Part shown: piece after piece, positions 55,401 to 64,000 of the stretch | Layout of the letters: each line of letters begins with the position of its first letter | Numbering within the stretch: the stretch's first letter is position 1 | Assembly: GCF_900167465.1 (NCBI RefSeq) | Contig: NZ_FUWR01000007.1 | Location: 105,694 to 169,693, forward strand | Origin: Trichlorobacter thiogenes | GTDB taxonomy: Bacteria; Desulfobacterota; Desulfuromonadia; Geobacterales; Pseudopelobacteraceae | Reading direction: 5' to 3' | DNA: 64,000 nucleotides | Notes under the pieces: generated by a model | What the model was told of the DNA's origin: nothing | Database searches by the model: none | The model's input: the letters and a program-made list of their open reading frames with translations, nothing else | Program-made: the position numbers and the translations under genes

Positions 55401-58227
55401 CCTCTGAGGGGTTCCATTGCAGCAACAGTTTGTGGGAAAACAACATCCGGTAGCTGGTGCGGATAATGGCATCCAGACTGTAAAAAGCCTCATAGGGCAG
55501 GCAGACCAGTGTGAAGAGTTCTTGGACAAGTTGCTGTCTGGCACTATCAGCAGCTGTAGCAAGGTGCTGTCCAATCGTTATGGTGTCAGGTTTGTGCAGC
55601 AGATTCAGGGCTGAGGCCGCCAGGGTCGGGATCAGGATGATACCCAGCACCGCCAGGGTCCAGAACCAGGCAGAGGGCGACAGGGTCCAGCCTGTCAGCA
55701 GCAGCAGTGTCAGCGCCGCTGCGGTAAGGCTACGTCGCAGGTTGTCAAAGATCTTCCAGCGGGACAGCAGTGAGAGCGGGTTTTTTAGTCTGCTGCCATC
55801 GGGGCCGGGAACTGTTGGCAGTATCCAGCGTGCAATCTGCCAGTCGCCACGAATCCAGCGGTGTCTACGGCTTACATCTGAGCCGTAGCTGGACGGGTAT
55901 TCTTCGTAAAGTTGCAGATCACTCATCAAGCCGGATCGGGCATAGCACCCTTCCAGGAGATCGTGACTCAGAATCCGGTTATCCGGGAAGCGGTTCGCCA
56001 GTGCCAGCTCAAAGGCATCAACCTCATAGATCCCTTTGCCGATAAACGAACCTTCACCAAACAGGTCCTGATACAGATCAGACACCACCCGTGTGTAGGG
56101 ATCAATCCCCAACTCGCTGGTGCAAATCCGCGCATAGTGTGAGCGTTTTGCAACGGAGAGGCTTGCTGCTACCCGTGGCTGGATAATGCCGTACCCGGCA
56201 ACAACCCGCTGCAGTTGTTGATCATACTGGGCGCGGTTCAGCGGGTGGGCCATGGCCCCCACAAACTGCCAGGCTGCATCACGGGCCAGTTGGGTGTCTG
56301 TATCAAGGGTGATCACATACTTTATTTCAGTCAGGACAGTGGTATCACCGACCACAAGCGAGAAACGATCCAGGCTGTTACCCCGCAACAGACCGTTCAG
56401 ATCAGCCAGTTTGCCCCGCTTGCGTTCATACCCCATCCAGATCTGGTCCTGGGGGTTCCATACCCGTGGGCGATGAAACAGGAAAAAACTGCCGCCGCAA
56501 CCAGTGCGGTAGGTATCATTTAATTCGTTGATCCTTTGCTCCGCCAGCTGCAGCAGAGCAGTATCTTCCGGCAGTGTTGCTGAAGAGGCGTCACAAAAAT
56601 CAGTCAGCAGACCAAAGTGGAGCTGGTCATGGCGGTTGCCCAGAAAGCGGACTTCCAGGGCCTTGACCAGCGCTTCAACCCCCTGCCTGCTGGTAAGCAT
56701 CGTGGGCACCACCACCATGGTGCGTAACCCCTTGGGGATACCCTTTGAAAAATCCATACGAGGCAGTGGGCGCGGTGTGGCCAGCATGTTTGCCAGCCAG
56801 TTCGTAAGACCGATTGCAAGTTGGCTGGTACAGGCAAGGGAGAGCAGCCCTAACAGAAACAGCAGCCAGCCCTGCAGTCCATCATCGTAAGCCTTGAGCA
56901 CAAAGCAGCAGGTTAGCAGTGATGTCAGCAGCAGGATGGTGCCACCATACAGCGTCAGGGGAAACCGTTGCCCGATGCTGCAGAGCAGTTCAGCTGCTGA
57001 AAGGCGTACTTCTGTATGTTGTTCCAGCAGCGGCAGGCCTTTGTCGATCAGGTAAAATCCGACATGGGCCCGGCGATCATCACCACCATGCTGCTCTACC
57101 CCTTCATGGGCCAGTTTGATCGCTTTACGAGCCACTTCGCTTTCAGATAACTGGCTGAGTCTGGCTGTTTTCTCGATTATGTGGCGGTAGCGGTCACGGG
57201 TGGTAAAATCCATGGTGGCGTAGACATCAGCAGGGTCTTCAGTCAGAATCTGCTCAACATGGCTCATGCTTTCAACAAACTCGCGCCAGTCCATTGCCCC
57301 CAGGAACCGGAGGCTGCCGATGCTGTTGCTTATTGAAACCTGATCTGCTGCCTGCATCTGGCTTTCAGTATGTACCATCTGTTCAATGGTGGTGCCTGAC
57401 TCGGCCAGGCGTTGTTCAACCCAGGTCAGTGGCAGGGCCAGCGCAGGATCACGTCCATGTAGACGCCGGGTCAGCTCTGCAACAAACGGACTGGTCATCG
57501 GTGGTGTGGAACGGGCCATATCAGCAATGGCAAGAATCAGGCTTTTGGGGTCCTTTGCCGCAATCTCCGTCATCTGATCAGCCCAGTAGATGGCACGGTT
57601 GCGGTCCAGCCTATGGCCCGTAATACGGGCGGCAACACGCCGCAGGTTCTCAATCAGGGCCAGACGCAGCATGATCGGTATGGCCCAGAGTTCACCCAGC
57701 TCCAGCACCGTTACCGACTGGTAGGCAGCCACAAAACTGCTCAGATTTTCCGGGTCAACCCGGCCATCACCGTGGGAAATGGTCTCCAGTGCAATGTCAT
57801 AGACCCGTGGCAGCCCGGCTGAAATGCCATCCAGCAGGCGGGGCAACTCCCGGCTGTAGCCCTTTGGCAGGTGCTGTTTGGCAGTTCTGATCTGCTCTTC
57901 AATCAGATAGAAGTTATCAAGCAGCCATTCTCCGGCCGGCGTAATCCGCTGGTCTGACTTAACATCATCGTTCAGCAGGTTGTAGACCTCAAGCAGTAGC
58001 TGTTCATTTTCGGACAGACGCCCCAAAAGTTGATCCTGATGATGCCCCGGTTTTAGCCGGTGCATGCCAGCCAGAATCCTGCCGTGTTGTTCCATCTGAT
58101 TGGCGCTGAATAGTTCCGAGCGAAGGGGCGGGTCATCCTGGAGTATTTTTTGTTCCAGGCTGTTTTTGCAGAGACGCTTCCAGGCACGGAAAAGGTTTCC
58201 GCGAACGGGTTTGCCGCTCATCGTCAT
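49465..58227 (-). CDS. ndvB: Cyclic beta-glucan synthase (NdvB/ChvB-like, GT84 + GH94)
   Basis: A 2,920-residue membrane enzyme that builds, cyclises and trims periplasmic beta-glucan rings. Order: N-terminal region to about 420; TM helices at about 430-490; a GT84 glycosyltransferase from about 500 ([46 protein letters not shown] near 790); more TM helices; a glycoamylase-like middle with [11 protein letters not shown] near 1555; and C-terminal GH94-type carbohydrate phosphorylase domains with [17 protein letters not shown] and the catalytic aspartate in [13 protein letters not shown] near 2590. The start follows AAAGGAGAACGCACT. A sigma-54 promoter lies 76-90 bp upstream and the gene is preceded by a sigma-54 activator gene. 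The size is that of known NdvB (about 2,800-2,900). Confidence 0.93.
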   Translation of the reverse strand: MTMSGKPVRGNLFRAWKRLCKNSLEQKILQDDPPLRSELFSANQMEQHGRILAGMHRLKPGHHQDQLLGRLSENEQLLLEVYNLLNDDVKSDQRITPAGEWLLDNFYLIEEQIRTAKQHLPKGYSRELPRLLDGISAGLPRVYDIALETISHGDGRVDPENLSSFVAAYQSVTVLELGELWAIPIMLRLALIENLRRVAARITGHRLDRNRAIYWADQMTEIAAKDPKSLILAIADMARSTPPMTSPFVAELTRRLHGRDPALALPLTWVEQRLAESGTTIEQMVHTESQMQAADQVSISNSIGSLRFLGAMDWREFVESMSHVEQILTEDPADVYATMDFTTRDRYRHIIEKTARLSQLSESEVARKAIKLAHEGVEQHGGDDRRAHVGFYLIDKGLPLLEQHTEVRLSAAELLCSIGQRFPLTLYGGTILLLTSLLTCCFVLKAYDDGLQGWLLFLLGLLSLACTSQLAIGLTNWLANMLATPRPLPRMDFSKGIPKGLRTMVVVPTMLTSRQGVEALVKALEVRFLGNRHDQLHFGLLTDFCDASSATLPEDTALLQLAEQRINELNDTYRTGCGGSFFLFHRPRVWNPQDQIWMGYERKRGKLADLNGLLRGNSLDRFSLVVGDTTVLTEIKYVITLDTDTQLARDAAWQFVGAMAHPLNRAQYDQQLQRVVAGYGIIQPRVAASLSVAKRSHYARICTSELGIDPYTRVVSDLYQDLFGEGSFIGKGIYEVDAFELALANRFPDNRILSHDLLEGCYARSGLMSDLQLYEEYPSSYGSDVSRRHRWIRGDWQIARWILPTVPGPDGSRLKNPLSLLSRWKIFDNLRRSLTAAALTLLLLTGWTLSPSAWFWTLAVLGIILIPTLAASALNLLHKPDTITIGQHLATAADSARQQLVQELFTLVCLPYEAFYSLDAIIRTSYRMLFSHKLLLQWNPSEEADRTGRSDLPGFYRTMWASPALSMATLASLALLNPAALVVATPLLALWFGSPAVAWWLSKPRIRRQETLTDTQTLFLRKLFRKTWAFFETFVGPDDHWLPPDNFQEHPVPLIAHRTSPTNMGLALLANLAAYDFGVISAGKLLYRTQKTLQTMEGLERYRGHFYNWYDTQTLQPLLPLYISSVDSGNLAGHLLTLRPGLLELCNHPVLGPQFFEGLQVTLAIVYDQLATIPAGATSNQLLQLQHRLASISRSQPATLSALQSCVDQLAISAAELAAGLERIDSSPERGTFWWANAFYNQCQDAAHELLLLAPWTKATATRHDLHDLPDLDRILTLHELATLETRLKPALKARQDLVSSLAESAWLDNLTRKIALASQHAAARITDCKKAALQCELLARMQYDFLYDETRHLLAIGYNVGECRRDASYYDLLASEARFATFIAIAQGQLPQESWFALGRLLTIAGGEPILLSWSGSMFEYLMPLLVMPTYDQTLLDQTCKAAVAWQILYGKKRSVPWGISECGYNAIDVHLNYQYRAFGVPGLGLKRGLDEDLVIAPYASAMALMVAPGEACRNLQRLAADGHETRYGFYEAIDYTLLRLPRGQYSAVVRSFMAHHQGMSLLSLSYLLLNRPMQRRFESDPAFQATLLLLQEQIPKATAFYAHTTGISERHLASSSQETPIRVFKTASTPNPELQLLSNGRYHVMVTNAGGGYSRWKDLAVTRWREDRTCDNWGTFCYIRDVTSREFWSTAYQPTLKPAQQFEAIFSEGRAEFRSLNHGFDTHTEIAVSPEDDIELRRIRITNRSRTRRSFDVTSYAEVVLAPAAADALHPAFSNLFVQTEIIRQQQAILCTRRPRSQDEHAPWMLHLMAVHGAQTGEVSYETDRMQFIGRGNTVVDPQALVGMGDFFTGALSDSEGSVLDPIVSIRYRITLEPEESVTINMVTGIGATRAEALSLVEKYHDRRLADRVFDLAWTHSQVLLRQLNASKADAHLFGRLASSIIYANPSLRADTAILIKNHRGQSGLWGYAISGDLPIVLLQIEDIANIELVRQLLQAHAYWRQKGLAVDLVIWNEDRAGYRQQLHDQIMGLIAADIETHITDRPGGIFVRPGDQIAAEDRILIQTVARAVIMDSRGSLADQIYGRTLPELTVPLLIPTRSHRSEPLTVAPLPRNDLTAFNGLGGFTPDGREYVITTAPGQLTPAPWVNVLANPQFGTVISESGLGYTWAENAHEFRLTPWGNDPVGDSRGEALYLRDEERGHFWSPMPLPCRGTTPYVTRHGFGYSVFEHTERGICSEVWVYVALDAAIKFTVIKLRNDSGRSRRISATGYLEWVLGDLQPKSAMHVVTETDPISGALFARNPYNTEFSNRTAFFDVDDTTRSITGDRTEFLGRNGSLQAPAAMTHTRLSGRVGAAMDPCGAIQVSFDLAAGEEREIIFRLGLGKDTNDARRLASRFKGTAAARAALDDVWQHWAHTLGTVYLETPDQSLNLLANGWLLYQTLACRLWARSATYQSGGAFGFRDQLQDTMALVYARPDLVREHLLLCASRQFHEGDVQHWWHPPVGRGVRTHCSDDYLWLPLATCRYVLTTGDTGVLDEPVRFLLGSPLKEDEDSYYDLPGRSEETATLYEHCVRAILNGLNFGEHGLPLIGSGDWNDGMDRVGEQGRGESIWLGFFLYDVLIRFSTLASNYSDLPFAEQCATEAATLRTNIELHGWDGEWYRRAYFDDGTPLGSSINPECQIDSISQSWSVLSGAGDPQRSLTAMEAVDKRLVRRQHGLIQLLDPPFDKSALNPGYIKGYAPGVRENGGQYTHAACWATMAFAQLGDNCRAWELFGIINPINHARTSEQTDIYKVEPYVVAADVYAIPPHTGRGGWTWYTGSASWMYRLILESLLGMKQEKDKLQFTPCLPPEWEGFTIHYRHRETVYHITVQQCAANTDEVGSVSVDEVLQQDNCITLANDHSEHWVVVRIASQRRP

Positions 58228-58302
58228 AGTGCGTTCTCCTTTAGCCGGGTTGGAAGCTAGCGTAGATATAGGGGGGCTGATTTGATAAGTAGAAGCTAAA
58301 GC

Positions 58303-58317
58303 GCAACTACCGTGCCA
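58303..58317 (-). promoter_or_regulatory. Sigma-54 (-24/-12) promoter of the glucan synthase
   Basis: Minus-strand TGGCACGGTAGTTGC: TGGCAC, five bases, TTGC, a match to the RpoN consensus. It points to the glucan synthase start about 76 bp away and lies in the 247-bp gap behind a sigma-54 activator gene. Transcription would begin near 58291. Confidence 0.85.
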
Positions 58318-58474
58318 GTACGGTCAGGCCATGGAAGAACCTGCAGAGGGCTGATTGTACAAAGAAAACAGGGGAGGTGACCTGCCGGTTGATCTGAACC
58401 TGTTACAGAGAAACCGTCAAATATAACGTGACTGCTAAATATGGTGGGTTAGTGCCTGCGTGCCATTTTCTCTC

Positions 58475-60205
58475 TTATCGGTGGATGCCGTGTTTTCTGA
58501 TCCGGGCCCGCAGGGTGCTGGGGTTAAGGCCAAGCAGGACTGCTGCGCCGTTCTTGCCTTCGATGCGCCAGCCGGTCTGCTGAAGCACCTGCAGGATATG
58601 TTCCTGTTCCAGATCAGCCAGGGCTTTAACCTCAATATCTCCGGATTCGCTTGTTGGCTTGCGGAAGGTGTCAAAGCGATCCAGTACCTGCAGGGTGGTG
58701 CCCTGGCTGGTGATGGTCGCCCGTTCTATCACGCTTTCCAGTTCCCGGATATTACCGGGCCAATGGTATTCCTGCAGGGCATGCAGGGTCTCTTTTGAGA
58801 TGGTCTCGATCTTCTTGCCGATCTTCTTGTTGAATTTGGCAACAAAGTGATTCACCAGCAGCGGCATGTCTTCCTTACGCTGTCGCAGCGGCGGGATCAT
58901 GATCGGGAAGACATTCAGCCGATAGAACAGATCTTCCCTGAATCTGCCGTTCTTGATCTCTTCCTCCAGGTTCCGGTTGCTGGCTGCAATGATCCGTACA
59001 TCCACCGTGGTGGTGCGTGGGCTGCCCAACCGTTCAAACTCGCCATCCTGAATGACCCGCAACAGTTTGCATTGCAGTTCCAGTGGCATTTCGCCAATTT
59101 CGTCAAGAAAGATGGTGCCACCGTCCGCCAGTTCAAAACGTCCCATCTGGCGGAGGTGGGCCCCGGTAAAGGCCCCTTTTTCCCGCCCGAACAGCTCGCT
59201 TTCAAACAGGTTGGCCGGTATGGCCGTGCAGTTGACCGTAATCATGGGCCGGTCTTTGCGGGAGCTGCGGTTATGGATAGCCCGGGCAATAACCCCCTTG
59301 CCGGTGCCGGTTTCGCCAAGCAGCAAGACCGTGGCATTCATGGGGGCTACCTGCTCGACCTGCAGGAATACCTGGGAAAGCGCTTTGCTTTGACCAATAA
59401 TCTCGCCAAAGCTGTGTTCTGCGGAAGCCTCCTGTTTTAAATAGATATTTTCAGCCTGCAGCCGGTCTTTCAAGGTTTTGATCTCTGCATAGGCCACCTG
59501 CAAAGACTCCTTTGCTTTTTTGCGTTCCTCAATCTCCTGCTTAAGCTGCAGGTTGGCGCTGGTCAGCTCCCTGGTGCGCTCAGACACCAGCTGTTCAAGG
59601 CTGTCGTGGGCCTTTTGAAGCTGATCTGACAGCTCTTTGGTGGCTGTGCCATCGGCAATGGAGCAGAGGATGGAGCTGTTTTTGCCTTTGGGGGCACCAA
59701 CAGAGATGCTTTGTAGCTGTCCATAGAAAATGGTTGCAATGTCCTGTCTCAGTAGCCTGATTTCACAGCGCTGGACATCCCGATGTTGCAGGGCCTGTGT
59801 GAGGTGACGGGAAAAGAGATCTCTGTCAGTCGGATCAGCAGCAAACGTGATGAATGGCTTATTGATCAACATCTGCCGATCAGTACCCAGCATCCGGGCG
59901 GCGGTAAGGTTTGCTTCCTGAATCAGTCCGTGTCTGTCCAAGGTGACGTAACCAACCGGTGCGAAGTCATAGAGCTCTGAAAATATAGTGCGCGAGCGTT
60001 CAAGTTCGTCCTGGGCCCGGAGCAGTTCTTCATTCTGCATCTCCAGTTCGATCTGGTGGACCTGCAGTTGGTGGAGAGTTCTCAGGGGGTCTTCCTGGGG
60101 ACCGGATGAGTCAACGTTACCTGTTGTCTGACGTAACCGTTCTTCAGCGTTGTGGCGCAGTTCGTCTGAAGTCGGTACGAACCGCTTGTCGTTATCCGTT
60201 TTCAT
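58475..60205 (-). CDS. PAS-domain sigma-54-dependent activator (Fis-type HTH)
   Basis: A 576-residue enhancer-binding protein. A PAS domain lies at about 68-185 (IFSELYDFAPVGYVTLDRHG), a coiled coil at 190-250, an AAA+ ATPase at about 255-490 with Walker A GETGTGKG, the sigma-54 contact motif GAFTGA, DGGTIFLDEIGE and the R-finger region, and a Fis-type helix-turn-helix at the end (NGAAVLLGLNPSTLRARIRK). No receiver domain; the PAS domain is the likely sensor. It overlaps the CheB-CheR fusion by 14 nt and lies upstream of a sigma-54 promoter for the glucan synthase, which it probably controls. Confidence 0.93.
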   Translation of the reverse strand: MKTDNDKRFVPTSDELRHNAEERLRQTTGNVDSSGPQEDPLRTLHQLQVHQIELEMQNEELLRAQDELERSRTIFSELYDFAPVGYVTLDRHGLIQEANLTAARMLGTDRQMLINKPFITFAADPTDRDLFSRHLTQALQHRDVQRCEIRLLRQDIATIFYGQLQSISVGAPKGKNSSILCSIADGTATKELSDQLQKAHDSLEQLVSERTRELTSANLQLKQEIEERKKAKESLQVAYAEIKTLKDRLQAENIYLKQEASAEHSFGEIIGQSKALSQVFLQVEQVAPMNATVLLLGETGTGKGVIARAIHNRSSRKDRPMITVNCTAIPANLFESELFGREKGAFTGAHLRQMGRFELADGGTIFLDEIGEMPLELQCKLLRVIQDGEFERLGSPRTTTVDVRIIAASNRNLEEEIKNGRFREDLFYRLNVFPIMIPPLRQRKEDMPLLVNHFVAKFNKKIGKKIETISKETLHALQEYHWPGNIRELESVIERATITSQGTTLQVLDRFDTFRKPTSESGDIEVKALADLEQEHILQVLQQTGWRIEGKNGAAVLLGLNPSTLRARIRKHGIHR

Positions 60206-62846
60206 GCAAACCCCTCGCCTGTAACAGGCTCTTCAGTTTGACATTTTCTTCCAGCAGTTTTGCTTCAAGTTTTTTGGTTTCGCTGATATCCGTAAAGGTC
60301 AGCACTACCCCGCCAATAATGTTTTCAATGGTGCGATAGGGCATGATCCGCACAGAGAACCAGCGTCCGTCAGTGGCGGTAATCTGCTTCTCTGAAAAGA
60401 CCAGCGTCCGAAGTACCTCCCGTGCTTCCTGGGACATCTCGGGGTAGTGCAGGTCACTGACAATATCGGAAAGCGGTCGTCCTACATCGCTTGGAATCAG
60501 TTTAAAGATCTTGTCCGCTCCAGGGGTGAACCGTCTGAGATGAAGCTCGTTATCCAGAAATATGGTGACGATTTCAGTGCTGTTCAGCAGGTTTTTCATG
60601 TCGTTGTTGACCCTGGCAAGTTCATCCATCTTGGACTGTTGCTCGGCATTCACCGTCTGCAGTTCCTCGTTTAAAGACTGCATCTCTTCACGGGAGGTGG
60701 TCAGTTCTTCATTGGTGGACTGCAGCTCTTCATTGGTGGACTGCAATTCCTCGTTGGCAGAGGTGAGTTCCTCCTGTGATGATTGATTCTCTTCACGGGT
60801 TGATTGAAGCAGTTCCCTGGCGAGCCGCAGTTCATGCTCAAGTTCGGCAGACCTGTCAGTGTCAGACTGCGTAGACTTGACACTGATTGAACGTCTCTTT
60901 TTGGGCGGTGTTTCCACATCAGTAAAGACAATCAACAGCATGCCCCGCAACATCTCAGGTTCGTCAATCAGCTGCACCGTCATGTCAACGGCCTGTGTGC
61001 TACTGTTGGCTCCAATCTTCAGTCCCTTGACCGTGATCGGTTCAGTCTGTTTCAGCGCCTTCTGGAAGGCGCTGCCCAGATCAAAACGGAGCCCTTCCCG
61101 GGCCATGGCAAAGATATTCCAGTTGGCCTTGCCGGCCGCCGGCTCCAGATATTTTCCGGTTCGGCCGTTGATGTAGAGGATATCACCCTTGTTATTGACC
61201 AACACTGCCGGGGGAGAAAAATGCTGCAACAGCAACTGCTCTGCCAGGGTCTGAAGATTCACCGCAGGTTTCAGCATTGGCAACTCCTTAGAAGCTTCGG
61301 GCCGTTTATGGGTAAATGAGCTTGAAAGCGCCAATGTTTCAAGGGGTAGGACTGATTCACGCCGCAGAAACAGCTTTGATTTGATATCAATCGGTGCAAA
61401 CAGTTCGGTAAAGGTGCTGACCGATTCAGAGCTTCCCAGAAACAGCACACCGCCGGGACTCAGGCTGTAATGAAATACCGGCAGGAGTTTCCTCTGCAGC
61501 TCCGGTGTCAGATAGATCAGAAGATTGCGGCAGATCAGGATATCAAGCCGGGTAAAGGGAGGGTCCATGGTGACGTTCTGGGGGGCAAAGGTGACCATCT
61601 CGCGGATCTCTTTGCAGATCCGATACCCCTGTTCTTCAGCCACAAAAAAACGTAGTAGCCGTTCAGGAGAAACATCAGCTGCGATATTTGCCAGATAGTA
61701 CCCCTGTCTGGCCTTGTCTATGGCGTCATGGTCCAGGTCGGTGGCAAATATCTGCAGCTTGAAGTTTTCTACAGGCTTATGTTGCTCCAATGCCTCTTTA
61801 AAGATGATGGCAAGTGAGTAGGCCTCTTCGCCGCTTGAGCAGCCGGTTGACCAGGCCCGCAGTGTGCCACCGGATGGATGTCTGGCCAAAAGCGCCGGGA
61901 TGACATCCTGCCGCAGTTGCTCCCATGCTGCCGGATCGCGGAAAAAACTGGTGACGCCGATCAGCAGCTCTTTGAAGAGCAGTTCCACCTCTTGGGTGTT
62001 TTCCCGCAGGAAGCGGACGTAGCTGCTGATTTTGCTGATCTGGTGAATCCCCATCCGTCGCTCGATCCGCCGGTAGACCGTGTTTTTCTTGTACAGCGAA
62101 AAGTCCTGGCCGCTCTTTGAACGGAGCATGATCAGGATCTTGTCCAGAGAACTCTGATCCTTTTCCTCTGGTTCTGGTGCCATTCTGGCGCTGATGTGGC
62201 TATGGCGCAGATAGTCGATCAGTTTTCCGGGCAGTACCTCGGCAGGGGCCACCAGATCAGCCAGCCCTGCGTTAATGGCGCTTCTTGGCATACTGTCAAA
62301 TCGAGCTGATTCAGGTGCCTGAACCAGCGCCACCCCAGCCTTTTCTTTGATGGCTCGCAGCCCCATGGTTCCATCCGAGCCCATACCGGAAAGGATCACG
62401 CCGATGCTGCGTTCCTGCTGGTCCTCTGCCAAAGAGCGTAGAAAAAAATCAATTGGGAGGCGGATGCCACGGGGGGCGGTTGGTGCAAACAGGTGCAATG
62501 TGCCGTGCAGGATGGATAATTCTTTGTTGGGGGGGATAACGTAGATACAGTCCGGTTTGACCTCCATCAGGTCTTTGGCCTGAAAGACCTCCATGTTGGT
62601 GGCACGTCGCAGGATTTCCGGCAGCAGCCCGGTGTGGGTCGGGTCCAAGTGCTGGACTATCACAAAGGCCATGCCGCTGGCCTGGGGGACCTGCCCCAGA
62701 AACTGTTCCAGCGCCTCCAGGCCACCAGCTGATGCTCCAATCCCGACGATGGGGAAATGGAGTTTATTCTGTCCTAACGGCGTTTCCAACAAGGGAGGCG
62801 GGATTGGCAGAATGCCAGTTTTTTTAGGTTTTGACTGTTTTTTCAT
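60192..62846 (-). CDS. CheB-CheR-PAS fusion protein
   Basis: An 884-residue soluble signalling protein. Residues 30-215 are a CheB methylesterase (IGASAGGLEALEQFLGQVP with Ser39, VQHLDPTHTG with His66, SGMGSDGTMG with the aspartate). Residues about 225-490 are a CheR methyltransferase (KNTVYRRIERRM, WSTGCSSGEEAYSLAI). A PAS-like segment (VNNKGDILYINGRTGKYL) follows, then a long coiled coil built of repeated NEELQSTNEELQ heptads, and a final PAS domain before a short tail. No receptor or CheA lies nearby, so it is likely a stand-alone regulator; it overlaps the sigma-54 activator by 14 nt, suggesting a joint signalling chain. Confidence 0.92.
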   Translation of the reverse strand: MKKQSKPKKTGILPIPPPLLETPLGQNKLHFPIVGIGASAGGLEALEQFLGQVPQASGMAFVIVQHLDPTHTGLLPEILRRATNMEVFQAKDLMEVKPDCIYVIPPNKELSILHGTLHLFAPTAPRGIRLPIDFFLRSLAEDQQERSIGVILSGMGSDGTMGLRAIKEKAGVALVQAPESARFDSMPRSAINAGLADLVAPAEVLPGKLIDYLRHSHISARMAPEPEEKDQSSLDKILIMLRSKSGQDFSLYKKNTVYRRIERRMGIHQISKISSYVRFLRENTQEVELLFKELLIGVTSFFRDPAAWEQLRQDVIPALLARHPSGGTLRAWSTGCSSGEEAYSLAIIFKEALEQHKPVENFKLQIFATDLDHDAIDKARQGYYLANIAADVSPERLLRFFVAEEQGYRICKEIREMVTFAPQNVTMDPPFTRLDILICRNLLIYLTPELQRKLLPVFHYSLSPGGVLFLGSSESVSTFTELFAPIDIKSKLFLRRESVLPLETLALSSSFTHKRPEASKELPMLKPAVNLQTLAEQLLLQHFSPPAVLVNNKGDILYINGRTGKYLEPAAGKANWNIFAMAREGLRFDLGSAFQKALKQTEPITVKGLKIGANSSTQAVDMTVQLIDEPEMLRGMLLIVFTDVETPPKKRRSISVKSTQSDTDRSAELEHELRLARELLQSTREENQSSQEELTSANEELQSTNEELQSTNEELTTSREEMQSLNEELQTVNAEQQSKMDELARVNNDMKNLLNSTEIVTIFLDNELHLRRFTPGADKIFKLIPSDVGRPLSDIVSDLHYPEMSQEAREVLRTLVFSEKQITATDGRWFSVRIMPYRTIENIIGGVVLTFTDISETKKLEAKLLEENVKLKSLLQARGLHENG

Positions 62847-63045
62847 AAGTTTAACTATACCAGCATTTTTGTGATTGTCTTAAGAAATGTGGCAGTTGTT
62901 CTACTGATACGAATGTCTGTGCTGTATGGAGCTGTTGATTGCAGGTATTTTGTCTTTGTTTGATGGAACGCTGATATTTAAGCAGATGATCCCGGCAATG
63001 GCGTGACCACCAACGATTGTCCCGAACCCTTACTGCCCTGTCCAG

Positions 63046-63084
63046 GCAATCATGACCACCCTCACTGTGGGTGGTCATGATTGC
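63046..63084. terminator. 16-bp perfect hairpin, possible terminator
   Basis: A 16-bp stem (63046-63061 against 63069-63084, ACCACCC/GGGTGGT near the loop) with a 7-nt loop, immediately past the stop of the 49-residue membrane-protein gene on the minus strand. No T-run follows on that strand, so it may be a stabilising hairpin or repeat rather than a true terminator. Confidence 0.6.
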
Positions 63085-63089
63085 TTTGC

Positions 63090-63239
63090 TTACAATACTT
63101 TACGTCCTTGAATAACCCGTACCAGCACCACAATAATTGCAATGACAAGTAAAATATGAATCAGTCCGCCCATCGTGTATGAGGTAACCATGCCCAGCAA
63201 CCACAGTATTATCAGCACCAGAATAATTGTCCACAGCAT
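63090..63239 (-). CDS. lmo0937-type small membrane protein
   Basis: A 49-residue hydrophobic protein: MLWTIILVLIILWLLGMVTS, a short polar turn with YTMGG, and a second helix HILLVIAIIVVLVRVIQG. This is the lmo0937/DUF5670 pattern of two short helices. An AAGGAGATCCT leader precedes the ATG. Function unknown; in many bacteria such genes are stress related. It was too short for usual gene-length cut-offs. Confidence 0.85.
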   Translation of the reverse strand: MLWTIILVLIILWLLGMVTSYTMGGLIHILLVIAIIVVLVRVIQGRKVL

Positions 63240-63287
63240 AGGATCTCCTTATGTAACGCATTGGGTCGCTTTACTGCGACCATCCAC

Positions 63288-63614
63288 TTAGAGATGAATG
63301 AACAAAGGAGGGAAAAAGATTCCGATGCCCGGCGGAGGTGGCGGTGCAGGTGCATACAGTACCGGTGGTGGTCGATAGATACGTTCCCGGTAGCCATAGG
63401 GGTGATACACACGTCTCCCCCGTTCATAGTGGTAACGGTCATTGCTTTGCCTGTTATGCTCATAACGTTCATTATCTCTTCTGTCCTGGCGTCTGTTGTC
63501 GTCTCTGGCACTTGCCGGGGCCGCATCCATGACGATAAACGCAGCTGATAACAGACTCCCGGTAATGATTGCGCAGGCTATTGCTTTCAACTTCCATATT
63601 CCTGAAATTTTCAT
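63288..63614 (-). CDS. Exported proline- and arginine-rich protein
   Basis: A 108-residue protein. The signal region (residues 8-36: WKLKAIACAIITGSLLSAAF) is followed by a very charged segment (DDNRRQDRRDNERYEH) and a proline/tyrosine-rich tail that ends PPPPGIGIFFPPLFIHL. The ATG at 63614 follows GGAGCGACCTT. Composition resembles small envelope proteins of unknown function. The IS200-type element has inserted about 50-70 bp upstream of its start and may have altered its promoter. Confidence 0.7.
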   Translation of the reverse strand: MKISGIWKLKAIACAIITGSLLSAAFIVMDAAPASARDDNRRQDRRDNERYEHNRQSNDRYHYERGRRVYHPYGYRERIYRPPPVLYAPAPPPPPGIGIFFPPLFIHL

Positions 63615-63681
63615 AAGGTCGCTCCATGGTTGGATCGCGTCCAATCGCCGCCTTGACGTTAATTGAAGGTTTTCAGTAAAC

Positions 63682-63698
63682 CACCGGCTCTGCCGGTG
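63682..63698. mobile_element. Left-end hairpin of an IS200/IS605-type element
   Basis: CACCGGC-TCT-GCCGGTG forms a 7-bp stem with a 3-nt loop about 80 bp before the transposase start. Subterminal imperfect hairpins are the recognition sites of HUH transposases of this family. The left tip cannot be fixed, but is likely to lie between 63650 and 63682; the element runs off the right edge. Confidence 0.6.
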
Positions 63699-63729
63699 AG
63701 ACTTGAAAAGGCTCTGCCGTTCCAGCGAT

Positions 63730-63775
63730 AGTTCCTCCTGAGGAAAGCCCCTAAAGGCAATCAACAGGAGGAACT
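63730..63775 (+). promoter_or_regulatory. Hairpin sequestering the transposase Shine-Dalgarno
   Basis: AGTTCCTCCTG (63730-63740) is the exact reverse complement of CAGGAGGAACT (63765-63775), which holds the AGGAGG ribosome-binding site 4 nt before the tnpA start. The 24-nt loop leaves room for an RNA hairpin. IS200 is known to repress its transposase in this way. Confidence 0.8.
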
Positions 63776-63778
63776 GCC

Positions 63779-64000
63779 ATGCGAGAGTGGCAAAGTTTAG
63801 CCCATGTAAAATGGGAGTGCAAATATCATGTTGTGATCGTGCCGAAATACCGTAAGAAGGTTCTTTACGGCAGGCTTCGAGGAGAAGTTGGCAAAATCAT
63901 CCGTCAGTTATGTCGGCAGAAGGAAGTTGAACTTATCGAGGGTCATGCCATGCCTGACCACATCCATCTGGTGTTGAGTATTCCACCGAAGTACAGTGTT
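63779..64000 (+). CDS. tnpA: IS200/IS605-family transposase TnpA (partial at window end)
   Basis: The first 74 codons of a Y1 HUH transposase: HVKWECKYHVVIVPKYRKKV near the start, and the metal-binding HIH motif (DHIHLVLSIPPKYS) at residues 61-63. This matches the IS200-type short transposase, about 140-150 residues in full; the remainder lies beyond the window. The leader CAGGAGGAACTGCC is strong but is folded in an 11-bp stem. The element is probably intact or nearly so on the left side. Confidence 0.92.
   Translation, partial: MREWQSLAHVKWECKYHVVIVPKYRKKVLYGRLRGEVGKIIRQLCRQKEVELIEGHAMPDHIHLVLSIPPKYSV

Noticed and set aside
60600..60790. Tandem DNA repeat in the CheB-CheR fusion
   Set aside because: The near-identical units encode NEELQ heptads of a coiled coil common in this family, so they are protein repeats rather than a mobile or regulatory array.
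63264..63281. GGTCGC/GCGACC hairpin after the exported proline-rich protein gene as terminator
   Set aside because: A 6-bp stem with no T-run on the minus strand; too weak to call.

Overview
The window is a dense, GC-moderate bacterial chromosome segment with mostly Shine-Dalgarno-led genes, many 1-28 nt gene overlaps, several two-component/PP2C signalling proteins, a GspE/PilB ATPase and a giant cyclic-glucan synthase. Gene content and protein style fit a Gram-negative delta-proteobacterium of the Geobacter/Trichlorobacter type (outer-membrane porin, autotransporter barrel, RlpA, sigma-54 activator, CheB-CheR fusion). This assignment comes from recognising protein families, not from a database search.

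Layout. 1-2.0 kb: a FabH-like ketoacyl synthase diverges from a 3-hydroxyacyl-CoA dehydrogenase. 2.1-11.8 kb: a nine-gene minus-strand directon, from a hybrid sensor kinase through a porin, a lipoprotein and a repeat protein to an adenylating ligase, an acyl carrier protein, two related acetyltransferase-like proteins and a HisC-like aminotransferase. The last five look like an undescribed carrier-protein pathway. 12-19.2 kb: an opine-dehydrogenase-like enzyme, an MFS exporter, a pyruvate/indolepyruvate-type decarboxylase, a lone NMT1-type binding protein and a dCache-HAMP-PP2C phosphatase run together on the plus strand. 20.4-26.7 kb: a plus-strand run ending in a nucleoside salvage set (yeast-type cytosine deaminase, 5'-nucleotidase lipoprotein, CNT nucleoside transporter), with an MliC-cupin fusion between them. 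26.7-29.7 kb: secreted calpain-like and NlpC/P60-like cysteine hydrolases and a cysteine-repeat protein. 29.7-34.2 kb: GspE/PilB ATPase, then bioB-bioD behind a BirA-type operator. 34.5-48.1 kb: mostly housekeeping genes (thioesterases, BAX-inhibitor-like protein, HIT, FKBPs, miaA, a CCA-type nucleotidyltransferase, YjbQ, RlpA) with one 140-bp palindromic element.

48.2-49.4 kb is an accessory scar: a tRNA-Gly 3' fragment with its terminator, short direct repeats, a HEPN/MNT pair and the 5' stub of an IS5-type transposase. 49.5-62.8 kb holds a 2,920-residue cyclic beta-glucan synthase with a consensus sigma-54 promoter, followed by a sigma-54 activator and a CheB-CheR-PAS fusion, which suggests one regulated unit. 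The right edge carries two small envelope genes and the left end of an IS200/IS605 element whose transposase Shine-Dalgarno is locked in a hairpin. No CRISPR array, rRNA operon or complete tRNA was seen.
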